Shown piece after piece: positions 45,155 to 55,591 of a stretch of 64,000 bases of DNA (position 1 is its first letter; each line of letters opens with the position of its first letter). The position numbers were made by a program, and so were the translations under genes. The DNA comes from Diaphorobacter sp. HDW4A (GTDB lineage: Bacteria > Pseudomonadota > Gammaproteobacteria > Burkholderiales > Burkholderiaceae_C): assembly GCF_011305995.1 (NCBI RefSeq), contig NZ_CP049910.1, positions 4,898,001 to 4,962,000 of the forward strand, written 5' to 3'. The notes under the pieces are model-generated. The model saw only the letters and a program-made list of their open reading frames with translations, searched no databases and was not told where the DNA came from.

Positions 45155-46333
45155 TCATGCGGGAAGAAATTCGGCGCGCACTGAAGCGCCATGCTGGTTC
45201 AGGACAGGCGCGGCGGCGAACCATCCGCTGTCCCACGGCGCCCGGACCGGCGGCGCGACCAGGTCAAGCTGCTTGTCACCAACGTTCATGGGCCAGGTCC
45301 GCAGGGCGGGATGCTGAGCCATCTCGGCGACGGACCGCACCTGGCCGTAGGCCGTGTTGGCTGCTTGCAGGTTCAGCAAGGCCAGGGGCAAATCGAGCTC
45401 GGCAAACCTCTTGGCGATGAGTTCGTTGAGTTCCTGACGGTGCTGCACGCGCAGGTTGTTGCTGCCGAATCGTTCGTCCTGCGCCAGAGAACCCTGCCCC
45501 AGGAAGGATTCGCAGAAGTTGCGCCATTCGCGCTCGTTCTGGATGCTGATGACCACGCTTACGCCATCGCGAGTGGCGAAGGCTCCATAGGGAGCGATGG
45601 AGGGGTGTTGCAGGCCTTGGCGTGTGGGGGCTCCGGCACCGTAGACTGCATGGACGTACGGCACCGTCATCCAGTCGGCAGCGCCGTCGAAGAGCGAAAC
45701 GGAGATGCCACAGCCCTTGCCGGTCCGTTCACGCGAAGCCAGGGCGGAGAGGATGCCAATCGTTGCGTTAAGACCTGCCCCAATGTCGCAGATCGATACG
45801 CCGATACGGCCGCAGGCTTCGGGGGTGCCGGTAATACCGGCCAAACCGCTCTCACATTGCACCAGCAGATCATAGGCCTTGAGCGTGCTGGCGGCACCCT
45901 CGGCACCATAGCCACTGACGTCGCAGGTGATGAGCCGGGGATGGAGCTCACGCAGCGTGTCGCTGTCGAGCCCTGCACGGACCAATGCGCCCGGGGCGAG
46001 GTTCTGCACGAAGACATCGGCATTCGCCAGCAAGGCGTCGAGCACCGCACGGTCATCCGGCTGCTTGAAGTCCAAGACCACCGATTCCTTGCCGCGGTTG
46101 GTCCAGACGAAATAGGAAGCCTCGCCATTGGCCGCACGATCGTAGCCACGAGCAAAGTCGCCTTCGGGGCGTTCGATCTTGATAACTCGGGCGCCCATCT
46201 CGGCCAATCGGCACGTCGCCAGCGGCGCTGCCAGCGCTTGCTCCAAGGTGACAACCAGGAGCCCCTCCAGCGGCTTTAGGCTGCCTGCGGCTGGCTCCTG
46301 TGATTTGATATTTTCCAAAAATTTATGTTTCAT
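45155..46333 (-). CDS. CaiB/BaiF class III CoA-transferase (probable itaconate CoA-transferase)
   Basis: A 392-residue class III CoA-transferase: 'LVVTLEQALAAPLATCRLAEMGARVIKIERPEGDFARGYD', the catalytic Asp in 'STLKAYDLLVQCESGLAGITGTPE' near residue 170, and 'GCGISVSLFDGAADWM'. It moves CoA from a donor such as succinyl-CoA to a carboxylate. As first gene of the operon, divergent from a LysR gene, it should activate the substrate that the hydratase and lyase then break down. Confidence 0.88.
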   Translation of the reverse strand: MKHKFLENIKSQEPAAGSLKPLEGLLVVTLEQALAAPLATCRLAEMGARVIKIERPEGDFARGYDRAANGEASYFVWTNRGKESVVLDFKQPDDRAVLDALLANADVFVQNLAPGALVRAGLDSDTLRELHPRLITCDVSGYGAEGAASTLKAYDLLVQCESGLAGITGTPEACGRIGVSICDIGAGLNATIGILSALASRERTGKGCGISVSLFDGAADWMTVPYVHAVYGAGAPTRQGLQHPSIAPYGAFATRDGVSVVISIQNEREWRNFCESFLGQGSLAQDERFGSNNLRVQHRQELNELIAKRFAELDLPLALLNLQAANTAYGQVRSVAEMAQHPALRTWPMNVGDKQLDLVAPPVRAPWDSGWFAAAPVLNQHGASVRAEFLPA

Positions 46334-46389
46334 GCCCTACAGTTTTGTCTCGAAAAAATAGGGAAACAAGCGATATCTGTCAAACTATG

Positions 46390-46408
46390 ATTTTGTTATA
46401 AACAAAAT
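46390..46408. promoter_or_regulatory. LysR-type operator candidate (perfect inverted repeat)
   Basis: ATTTTGTT-ATA-AACAAAAT, an 8-bp perfect palindrome in an AT-rich stretch between the divergent CoA-transferase and lysR starts. It satisfies the T-N11-A rule of LysR boxes and lies 58 bp before the lysR start. Confidence 0.7.
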
Positions 46409-46466
46409 CTCATGCTCATGACTGAAGTTGCAAACCGATACGACCATGAAGATTGGGAGCACGTGA

Positions 46467-47393
46467 ATGCGCTATGACTTGACAGATTTGAGGGTCTTCC
46501 TAGCGGTGGCCGAAGAACAGAACCTCTCGCGCGGTGCAGCTCGTTGCTATTTATCGCCGTCTTCGGTAAGCCTGCGCCTCAAGGGACTCGAAGACGCCAT
46601 CGGAGTCCCTTTGCTTCGCCGGCGTTCGCGCGGTGTCGAACTAACCCAGGCAGGCACGGTGATGCTGGAGCATGTACATCGCTGCCTAGCGCAACTTGAG
46701 CAGATGCACGCCGACCTTTTGCCATTCGCCCAAGGCATCAAGGGCCGTATCACCCTGTTTGCCAACAACAACGCCATCAGCAGTCACCTTCCCGCCGACC
46801 TAGCGCGCTTCTTCGCACGCCAGCCGGCAGTGCGAATAACCCTGGAGGAGCGGCCGAGTGCGGAAATCGTGGCAGCAGTGGTTGCGGGGCGCGCAGATCT
46901 CGGCGTGGTGGCGGTAGACCAGCCGCATCCAGAGTTGCGCTATTTGCCCTACAGAGAAGATGAACTGGTGCTGCTGGTACCGCTGTCGAGTCCGCTGTCT
47001 GCGCACGACTTCTGCGATTTCAGCGCATGCCTGAGCGAGCCTTTTGTCAGTCTGCAGTCTGGTATGGCACTGCACACGTTCCTAGTCAATCATGCGATCG
47101 CACTGGGAGCAAAGCTGGATGTCCGAGTGCAGGTATCGGGCTATCGAGCCATCGCCCAACTCGTCGCATCAGGCGCAGGCGTTGGCATCGTGCCACGCTC
47201 GGCTCTCGAAGCCACTGATGTGCAGCATCTGGCAATATTGACTCTGAAAGAACCTTGGGCTATGCGCCATCTGCAGATCTGCCTGCGCGAGCAGACTTTC
47301 AGCAGCGCTTTTGTTGTGCAGTTAATCGACACGTTGTGCGAACTCCATCCAATTTCCCTAGGGAAGGTCTGCACAACACCCGCCGCACCGTGA
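46467..47393 (+). CDS. LysR family regulator of itaconate-type operon (C-terminus remade by IS5)
   Basis: A 308-residue LTTR: HTH 'DLRVFLAVAEEQNLSRGAARCYLSPSSVSLRLKGLEDAIGVPLLRRRSRGVELTQAG', then an effector domain ('ITLFANNNAISSHLPADLARFFARQPAVRITLEERPSAEIVAAVVAGRADLGVV'). It is divergent from, and presumably controls, the CoA-transferase operon. An IS5-type end (GGAAGGT...) begins at 47362 after a CTAG target, so the last ten codons ('GKVCTTPAAP') and the stop are IS-derived. The native end is lost but only the extreme tail is affected, so function may be kept. Related to the LysR at 60116. Confidence 0.87.
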   Translation: MRYDLTDLRVFLAVAEEQNLSRGAARCYLSPSSVSLRLKGLEDAIGVPLLRRRSRGVELTQAGTVMLEHVHRCLAQLEQMHADLLPFAQGIKGRITLFANNNAISSHLPADLARFFARQPAVRITLEERPSAEIVAAVVAGRADLGVVAVDQPHPELRYLPYREDELVLLVPLSSPLSAHDFCDFSACLSEPFVSLQSGMALHTFLVNHAIALGAKLDVRVQVSGYRAIAQLVASGAGVGIVPRSALEATDVQHLAILTLKEPWAMRHLQICLREQTFSSAFVVQLIDTLCELHPISLGKVCTTPAAP

Positions 47394-47750
47394 ATTGATG
47401 CCTTTGATTTCAGATGGCGGCAATTTCAGGCTTGCGAGGTCCGTGTCGAAGCTGATTCGGCCCCGTTTCGGGGCCCTGAGGTACCTTGCAGACGCACTCA
47501 TCCCCGCATCTCCTGCAGCAACGCTGCGCCGCACCATCCACAGGTTGGACAGCGCGAATAGCGTGTGCTGCTGAGCAGTGTTTTTGGCAAGACCCAGATA
47601 GCGCACCTTCACATGCCCGAACTGGCGCTTGATCACCCTAAATGGGTGTTCGACCTTGGCGCGGATACGCGCCTTGGCCTGCTCGCACTGGTACAGGATC
47701 GTGCCCATCGGCGTGCTCTTGTCCAGCACCCTGCGCTTACCCGGCCGCAT
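47362..47750 (-). pseudogene. IS5-family transposase fragment (C-terminal part)
   Basis: The reading frame on the minus strand gives 'KARIRAKVEHPFRVIKRQFGHVKVRYLGLAKNTAQQHTLFALSNLWMVRRS', the conserved C-terminus of IS5-group transposases including the catalytic Glu region. The left IS end is GGAAGGTCTGCACAA preceded by CTAG, the usual IS5 target. The N-terminal part and the other IS end are missing: at about 47751 the sequence switches to an IS3-type element. Inactive remnant. Confidence 0.8.
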
Positions 47751-48144
47751 GTATTGACCCAGTGAAAACCTGCTCAGGTGTTAACGTCGAAAGGAAGACA
47801 CCGTGAGTACGTTGATGGACGAAGAGATCAAGCGCTGGACAGCCAAGCGCAAAACGGCGCTGGCGCTGGAGATCATCCAGGGCAAGACCAGCGTATCGGA
47901 GGCGAGCAGGACGTATGACCTGCCGCCCTCGGAGATTGAGAACTGGGTGGAGGACGGCCGCAAAGGCATGGAGAACGCCCTGAAGGCCAACCCGCAGGAC
48001 GTGCGCGAGCAGTACGAGCGTCAGCTCAAGGAACTGCAAGAGGCGTACGGCGAGGCGATGCTGGAGCTGCGTGCCAGAAAAAAATTGTAGTCCCTGCTGG
48101 GCGAGGACGAGAAGTGATCGAGACGATCCGCCAGGGACTGCAAC
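47751..48144 (+). pseudogene. IS3-family orfA/orfB fragment with premature stop
   Basis: orfA reads from 47803 ('DEEIKRWTAKRKTALALEIIQGKTSVSEASRTYDLPPSEIENWVEDGRKGMENALKANPQDVREQYERQLKELQEAYGEAMLELRARKKL') and stops at a TAG at 48088. Past that TAG the same frame continues plausibly (SLLGEDEK, stop at 48114), so CAG to TAG is a likely nonsense change. orfB begins at about 48113 ('VIETIRQGLQRLQR') and is cut after ~35 bases by IS5-type sequence. Non-functional; the regulator HTH of an IS3 orfA is clear. Confidence 0.75.
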
Positions 48145-48627
48145 GCCTGCAGCGCGTTCTTGATCATCGACGCGCAGAGCGTGAAGAACACGGACACGGC
48201 GGGCCTGAAGGGCTATGACGCGGGCAAGAAGGTCTCGGGCATCAAGCGCCATATTGCGTTGGACACCCATGGCTTGCCGCACGCGGTGGCGGTGACGACC
48301 GCCGAGGTGACGGATCGCAAAGGGGCATTGCAAGCACTCAAGCCCTGCCTGGGACGAGTGCAAAGTGTGCTGTGCGACAACGGCTACGTGGGCCAGCCCT
48401 TTGCGCAGGGCGTACAAGAGATTCTGGGTGATCACGTAACGGTGCAGATCGCCAAGAGGAGCGAGATGCACGCCTTCAAGGTCATGCCCAAGCGCTGGAT
48501 CGTCGAGCGCAACTTTGCGTGGTTGGACAAGAACCGGCGGCTGTGGAAGGACTGCGAACTCTGGCTCAACACCAGCTTGCAGTTCGTCCACCTGGCATTC
48601 TTGGCCCTATTACCCAGAAGATCGTGA
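48145..48627 (+). pseudogene. IS5-family transposase, 3' half
   Basis: The frame gives 'IIDAQSVKNTDTAGLKGYDAGKKVSGIKRHIALDTHGLPHAVAVTTAEVTDRKGALQAL', then 'VLCDNGYVGQPFAQGV' and 'RWIVERNFAWLDKNRRLWKDCE', the DDE core (D...D...E) of IS1031/IS427-type IS5 transposases. The 5' half is absent: the frame opens directly out of an IS3 orfB. Remnant that could not produce a whole transposase. Different subgroup from the IS5 fragment at 47362. Confidence 0.8.
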
Positions 48628-48731
48628 ACACGTTCTTAGACGGCAAGAACGTTCCCCCAGGATGCTTCGAATGCAGCTCCACTGCACAGGGATACGCCCC
48701 CCTATGAGCCATCAACATAGGCTGTATGCAT

Positions 48732-48757
48732 TCCATTGATTAGTTTTTTACAATGGA
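48732..48757. promoter_or_regulatory. Inverted repeat in AT-rich katG promoter region
   Basis: TCCATTG - 12 nt - CAATGGA in a strongly AT-rich block (48720-48800) directly upstream of katG. It may be an operator. It does not fit the OxyR ATAG-N7-CTAT spacing. Confidence 0.45.
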
Positions 48758-48779
48758 TATTACATTTTCATTTATATAA

Positions 48780-51029
<2,250 letters not shown>

Positions 51030-51041
51030 GGCCAGCGCCTT

Positions 51042-51074
51042 GCCCCGTAGCCCTGCCCTAGCGGGGCTTTTTTA
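51042..51074 (+). terminator. katG terminator
   Basis: Stem GCCCCG / CGGGGC with a 14-nt interior, followed by TTTTTTA, 12 bases after the katG stop. Confidence 0.85.
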
Positions 51075-51570
51075 TGGGGCATTGAGCCGGCTGTGCGTTG
51101 AAACCCTGCTCATTTGGTCAGGTAAGCGGTATGTCGCCACGCGAAAGCCGCTGGCCCAGGGCATGGCCGCCTATGCCCTGGGCCAGCACGGTACGGTCGT
51201 GCCAGCGATGCGATCGCAAGCCCTCTTTGGCCTGTCCCTCTTTGACCACCTCCCACATCAAAGAAAACGTGCCGGAATGGCTCGACAATATTTCCCCGAC
51301 TGTGAAAAGCCGCCGGTGCGTTCACTATAAGCCCCAGCTTGCTATTGAACTGAATGGCTTGGACACTACGAGCCACACTGGCCGCCAAATGGCGGAATTT
51401 CTCGTCCATGGCCTGACTGCGCTAAGTGAAAGCGGCCACCGGGTCCGGTGTGAAGCCTGCAATCGCATCCCAACGCGCACTATCAAAGGGCTACATTTTT
51501 TGAGCGCTGCCCCATGAAATCAGCCACACGACGGTCTGGATTCCAATGGCCCCTGAGAGGGGATTGGACG
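51075..51570. other. Gene-free segment after katG
   Basis: About 500 bases with no recognisable gene on either strand. Short open frames exist on both strands but none matches a family I know. It contains a large perfect palindrome (51150-51187) and ends at IS3 debris, so it is probably scrambled by IS activity. Confidence 0.5.
51150..51187. repeat. 15-bp perfect inverted repeat
   Basis: GCTGGCCCAGGGCAT - 8 nt (GGCCGCCT) - ATGCCCTGGGCCAGC. Stable enough for cruciform or a strong RNA hairpin; no T-tract on either side, so not a terminator. Confidence 0.85.
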
Positions 51571-51730
51571 ATGAAAAAGCGATTCACCGAGTAACAGATT
51601 ATTGACCTTGTGCGTGTGGCCGATGCCGAGCTGCCGTTCTAGGAGCTGTGCCGCAAGCATGGGTTCTCTGGGCCCAGCTATTACGCCTGGAAGGCCAAGT
51701 TCAGCGAAATGGACGTCTCGGATGCCCAGC
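51571..51730 (+). pseudogene. IS3-family orfA remnant with two stop codons
   Basis: From ATG 51571 the frame reads 'MKKRFTE', TAA, 'QIIDLVRVADAELPF', TAG, 'ELCRKHGFSGPSYYAWKAKFSEMDVSDAQLK', an IS3 orfA HTH. Two in-frame stops and the abrupt end at the next IS show it is dead. Confidence 0.75.
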
Positions 51731-52915
51731 TGAAGTCCCCTCGAAAACCTGAGCCACCCGGAACTAGAGAATTCCCCCAGCAGGAGTCTCTACGTGAAGA
51801 AATCCAGATTCAGCGAAGCCCAGATAGTCGGCATCCTCAAGGAGGTCGAGATGGGTGCCAAGGTCGGCGAGACGTGCAGAAAGCACGGCATCAGCGAGCC
51901 GACGTACTACAAGTGGAAAAGCCAGTTCTCGGGCATGACGGTCTCTCACCTGGCGCAACTGCGCCAGCTGCAGGACGAGAACGCCAAGCTCAAACGCATG
52001 TACGCCGACCTGGCGCTGATGCACCACGCGCTCAAGGATGTCGTTGATCGAAAGCTCTGACCCCGGAGCGTGCGAGATGGTCGTTCGTGCCCTCGTAGAA
52101 GAGCACGGCATGAGCCAGCGACGTGCCTGCCAGGCCAGCGGCATCGCCCGCTCCACACTGCGCTACAGGCCCGTTGCACGCGACGCCTGCGGGGTCATCA
52201 CCTTCATCCAGGCCCACATGGCACTGAACCCGCGTCACGGCTTCGGCTTGCTGTACGACAGTGCCCGCCACCAGGGCAAGCCTTGGGGCAAGACGGTGCT
52301 CTGGCGTGTGTACAGCAAGCTGCGGCTGAACCTGCCCCGCCGGTGCAAGAAGAGGCTGCCTGCGCGCGTCAAACAGCCCCTGCACGCGGCAGCTCAACCC
52401 AACCAGGGATGGAGCTGCGACTTCATGGCCGATGCGCTGTGGTCGGGGTGGCGCTTGAGGACCTTCAACGTCATCGACGAGTTCAATCGCGAGGGCCTGC
52501 GCATCGAGGTCGATACCAGCCTGCCGGCTGCGCGGGTTATCCGGGCCCTGAACGAACTGGTGGAGGTGCGTGGTGCGCCACTGTCGATTCGCCTAGACAA
52601 CGGACCCGAGTTCATTGCCGATGCGTTAGCGAAATGGGCGCAGTCCAAGGCATTGCCCTTAACTATATCCAGCCTGGCAAGCCCACGCAGAACGCCTATG
52701 TCGAACGATTCAACAAGACCTACCGTACCGAGGTGCTCGATTGCTACGTCTTTGACAGCCTGCAGGGGGTGCGTAACATGACGGCCGACTGGCTGCTTCG
52801 CTACAACCACCATCGCCCCCATGAAGCCCTCAGCCGCATCCCACCGGTCGAGTACCGTGTCAAACTGTTCCCTAGCCTCTGCTTCTGGCTGGCTCAGGAA
52901 TTCGAGGGGACTTCA
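51731..52915 (+). mobile_element. IS3-family insertion sequence, 1185 bp
   Basis: Terminal inverted repeats begin TGAAGTCCCCTCGAA and match over 23 of 25 bases (51731-51755 and 52891-52915). Inside are orfA and a frameshifted orfB. No duplicated target flanks it ('agc' left, 'aag' right), so the surroundings were rearranged after insertion. Confidence 0.88.
51794..52060 (+). CDS. IS3-family transposase OrfA
   Basis: An 88-residue HTH/leucine-zipper protein: 'FSEAQIVGILKEVEMGAKVGETCRKHGISEPTYYKWKSQF' followed by a heptad region 'LAQLRQLQDENAKLKRMYADLALMHHALKDVV'. Intact; overlaps orfB, as usual for programmed -1 frameshifting. Confidence 0.9.
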   Translation: MKKSRFSEAQIVGILKEVEMGAKVGETCRKHGISEPTYYKWKSQFSGMTVSHLAQLRQLQDENAKLKRMYADLALMHHALKDVVDRKL

Positions 52916-52948
52916 AAGCCCAAGTCTTCATCTGAACTCGCTGACTGA
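52038..52948 (+). pseudogene. IS3-family transposase OrfB, frameshifted
   Basis: An rve-type DDE integrase: 'SCDFMADAL' (first Asp), 'IRLDNGPEFIADALAKW' (second Asp), then the frame is lost near 52650 and resumes one frame over with 'LNYIQPGKPTQNAYVERFNKTYRTEVLDCYVF' (Glu). Adding one G at AAGG would restore the reading 'SKGIALNYIQPG'. The resumed frame runs past the right IR to 52948. One-base deletion, so transposase is probably inactive. Confidence 0.85.
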
Positions 52949-52969
52949 CCTACTACCTGCACGGGAAAG

Positions 52970-53300
52970 ACGGCTTGGCCGTGGATGAGATCGGAAAGGT
53001 CTGCGTCAACGGCCAGGCCATCAAGGCCGCGCGCGAGTTGCGCGCGGGCGACACCGTGGCCCCGCCAGGGCCGGGTGCCGCGCACGGTGGTGGTGCGGGG
53101 CCTGAGCAACTTCCGCGGTCCCGCGCCCGTGGCACAGCAGCTCTACGAGGAAACGCCCGAGAGCATCGCCGAGCGCACCCGGGCCACCGAGGCCCGGCGC
53201 CTAGCCCCCCCGAGCCCGCCGCCAGCCTACGCGAGGGCCGGCCCACCAAGCGTGACCGGCGCAGCATGGACGCGATCGCTGGAGCGCGTCGCTCGACGAC
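52970..53300 (+). pseudogene. Fragment of hslR-like S4 RNA-binding protein gene
   Basis: Reading across frames gives 'GLAVDEIGKVCVNGQAIKAARELRAGDTVA', then in the next frame 'RQGRVPRTVVVRGLSNFRGPAPVAQQLYEETPESIAERTRATEARRLA', then back 'PEPAASLREGRPTKRDRRSMDAIAGARR'. This is the S4 domain and C-terminus of an Hsp15-type (HslR) ribosome-recycling protein. The N-terminal ~25 residues are missing and at least two frameshifts are present. A chromosomal housekeeping gene fragment stranded in ICE cargo. Confidence 0.75.
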
Positions 53301-53330
53301 GAACGCCCGCCCGGGAAGTCCCAGCGTTCC

Positions 53331-54398
53331 TCAGCGCGTGGCCAGCCCGCGCCGCACCAGCCAGTCCTGCACCAGGGCGGCGATCTGGTCGGAGTTGCGG
53401 TCCATCATGATCATGTGGCTGTTGCCACGTATGCCTTGCGCCGGCAGGTCGATCTCGTCTATCTGGCCGCCCCTGGCCTTGACGGCAGCAATCATCTTCT
53501 TCATCGGCACCTGGATGCCCTGCCAGCGCGGGGTTTCGCGGATCTTGTCGCCCCAGACGAATAGCAGAGGCACCCTGGCAAGCGGCGCCACGTCCACATT
53601 GTCGGGATCGAGCGCGCCGGAAGGCTCGACGCCGACCACCGCCTTGATCTTGTCCGGATACCGGTTGGCCAGCGTGTACGCGAAGGTGCTGCCCTGGCTG
53701 TGCACGGTGATGACGCAAGGGCAGACCTTGTTCACCAGCGCATCGTAGGCGCGCAGGGTAGGCTCGTCGTTGGTGACCCAGCGCGGCACGCCCTGCTTCA
53801 TGAACTGGTCGAACGCTGCGATGGGGAACTGCGTGTCGGGATAGGCGCGCCGGCTGGCGGCGCTGTCGTAGCTGTCGGCCGGGCCGATGCGGAACAGCTC
53901 CCACCCCTCCTTCTTGGTGCGGAACACCGGATCGCTCTTGAAGATCTCCGGATAGCGCGCCCACGAGGCGCGGCCGCGCTCTACCGCGTCGGAGACGTAG
54001 ACATCGTGGCCGGCGGCGACAAAGTACATCTGCCAGCCCGGCTGGCCGTCGGGCTTGGTCTCCCAGGTAACGCCCGTTAGGCCGCCGCCGTGCCACATCA
54101 GCATCGGATAGCGCGCACGCCGGGACTGCGGGGCGAGCTTGACGTACTGCGTGTACATCTGCTCGACCTCGAACTCGCCATTGGGATCGAGCAGCGTGGG
54201 CGGCGAGGTGGGCGTGAAGCGCACCTCCTTCTTCGGCAGCCCGCTCAGCGTGACCGAGCGCCCGCCGGTGTGGAAGCTGCCGATCTCGGCCACCGCCACC
54301 GCCTCCTGGCCTGCCACCGGAGCCATATGCGCGCTGCCGCAGCCTGACAGCACCGCCGCGCAGGCTGTCACGGCGGCAATCATTATTTGTTTGTACAT
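53331..54398 (-). CDS. Secreted alpha/beta hydrolase (esterase), putative lipoprotein
   Basis: A 355-residue protein with a lipoprotein-type signal ('MIAAVTACAAVLSGC', Cys at about residue 20). The fold landmarks are 'YPMLMWHGGGLTGVTWETKPDGQPGW' (oxyanion hole), the nucleophile 'ITVHSQGSTFAY' near residue 225 and the terminal His in 'RGNSHMIMMDRNS'. Relatives hydrolyse esters in the periplasm. Start at 54398 with GGGAGA upstream. It follows the TctC-containing operon after a 137-bp gap and may release the operon's substrate (inference). Confidence 0.8.
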   Translation of the reverse strand: MYKQIMIAAVTACAAVLSGCGSAHMAPVAGQEAVAVAEIGSFHTGGRSVTLSGLPKKEVRFTPTSPPTLLDPNGEFEVEQMYTQYVKLAPQSRRARYPMLMWHGGGLTGVTWETKPDGQPGWQMYFVAAGHDVYVSDAVERGRASWARYPEIFKSDPVFRTKKEGWELFRIGPADSYDSAASRRAYPDTQFPIAAFDQFMKQGVPRWVTNDEPTLRAYDALVNKVCPCVITVHSQGSTFAYTLANRYPDKIKAVVGVEPSGALDPDNVDVAPLARVPLLFVWGDKIRETPRWQGIQVPMKKMIAAVKARGGQIDEIDLPAQGIRGNSHMIMMDRNSDQIAALVQDWLVRRGLATR

Positions 54399-54535
54399 GT
54401 TCGTCTCCCTATGATGTTTCGACACTTTGCCTTGTATTGGCACTCTCGATCACACCGATTCAGACCTATAGGTATATAGGACAGGTCATCGATACGCTTT
54501 GCAAGTACTATTTGAAGCAACTTTTTGCGGACGGG

Positions 54536-55507
54536 TCATTCCGCCTTGATGCCGTTGTCTTTGATCACCTGCCGCCAAGTAGCCAGCTCCTGAGCAACGA
54601 ACTTGTCCAGAGCCTGCGGATCCAAATACGTCGCAAATGCACCTTGGTCTTCGAGCTTCTTCCGGTAGATGTCGCTGTCGACGATCTTTTTTACTGCGAC
54701 GGTCAATTTCTGAATGATTTCCGGCGGCGTTCCGGCAGGAGCGAACAGCGCAAACCAGGACTCCACTTGGTAGCTAGGCATGCCGGCCTCGGCGGAGGTC
54801 GGCACCTCCGGCAGAGATGAATGTCGCTTGGGACCGGTGAATGCCAGAGCTTTCAGATTGCCCGCGCGGACCTGGCCAATGACCGACGGCGGCGTCGTCA
54901 CGAAGAGGTCTACCTGTCCACTGATCAGATCGGCGATCACCGGACCCGCGCCTTTGTAAGGGACGTGCGTCATTGGCACATCCGCCTGTTTGCCTAGCAG
55001 TGCCCCGGCGATATGCTGGATGGAGCCATTGCCGGAGGACGCGTAAAACAAGCCGCGACCATCCTTCCTGCCATAGGCGACAAGCTCGCTCAGGCTCCGG
55101 ACTGGCACCTTTCCGGACACGGCCACGATGTGGGGCGCACGCATGACTAGGGCCACGGAACTGAAGTCCAACGGCTTCCAGCGAACCTGCGAGAACAGCG
55201 CCGGATTGCCGACGTGGTAGCCTGAGTATTGAAGCAGCAGGGTATAGCCATCGGCCTTGGCGCGAGCTACGGCCTCGGTGCCGATGTTGCCGCTAGCGCC
55301 GGGCTTGTTGTCCACGACCACCGGTTGACCAAGATCCTTGGCGAGTTGCTCGCCAATCAGCCGCGCCACGATGTCCGTCGACCCGGCGGCGGCGCTAGGA
55401 ACGACGATCGTGATCGGACGACTGGGATAGACATCTGCCGCCCCTGCTAGAGATGCGGCGGCCGAGATGCAGAAAGCTGCCAGGGCAGCCATACCGTTTC
55501 GTTTCAT
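54536..55507 (-). CDS. TctC/Bug-type solute-binding protein (hydroxy-acid-type operon)
   Basis: A 323-residue receptor with signal peptide 'AALAAFCISAAASLAGAADV' and Bug motifs 'PITIVVPSAAAGSTDIVARLIGEQLAKDLGQPVVVDNKPGASGNIGTE', 'VPMTHVPYKGAGPVIADLISGQVDLFVTT' and 'VESWFALFAP'. Last gene of the LysR-controlled operon starting at 59979. Probably binds the pathway's acid substrate; TctAB partners are not in the window. Confidence 0.9.
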   Translation of the reverse strand: MKRNGMAALAAFCISAAASLAGAADVYPSRPITIVVPSAAAGSTDIVARLIGEQLAKDLGQPVVVDNKPGASGNIGTEAVARAKADGYTLLLQYSGYHVGNPALFSQVRWKPLDFSSVALVMRAPHIVAVSGKVPVRSLSELVAYGRKDGRGLFYASSGNGSIQHIAGALLGKQADVPMTHVPYKGAGPVIADLISGQVDLFVTTPPSVIGQVRAGNLKALAFTGPKRHSSLPEVPTSAEAGMPSYQVESWFALFAPAGTPPEIIQKLTVAVKKIVDSDIYRKKLEDQGAFATYLDPQALDKFVAQELATWRQVIKDNGIKAE

Positions 55508-55591
55508 GCTTGTCTCCTCTTTATTGAAGGCGCGGCGGACTTTCGCCGCTCTATTGGGTTGCAGGAAAACTCGTAATGGAGGGTGCGAGCT

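Noticed and set aside
48160..48627. Intact IS5 transposase
   Set aside because: Only the 3' half is present; the frame starts inside an IS3 orfB and no N-terminal domain exists.
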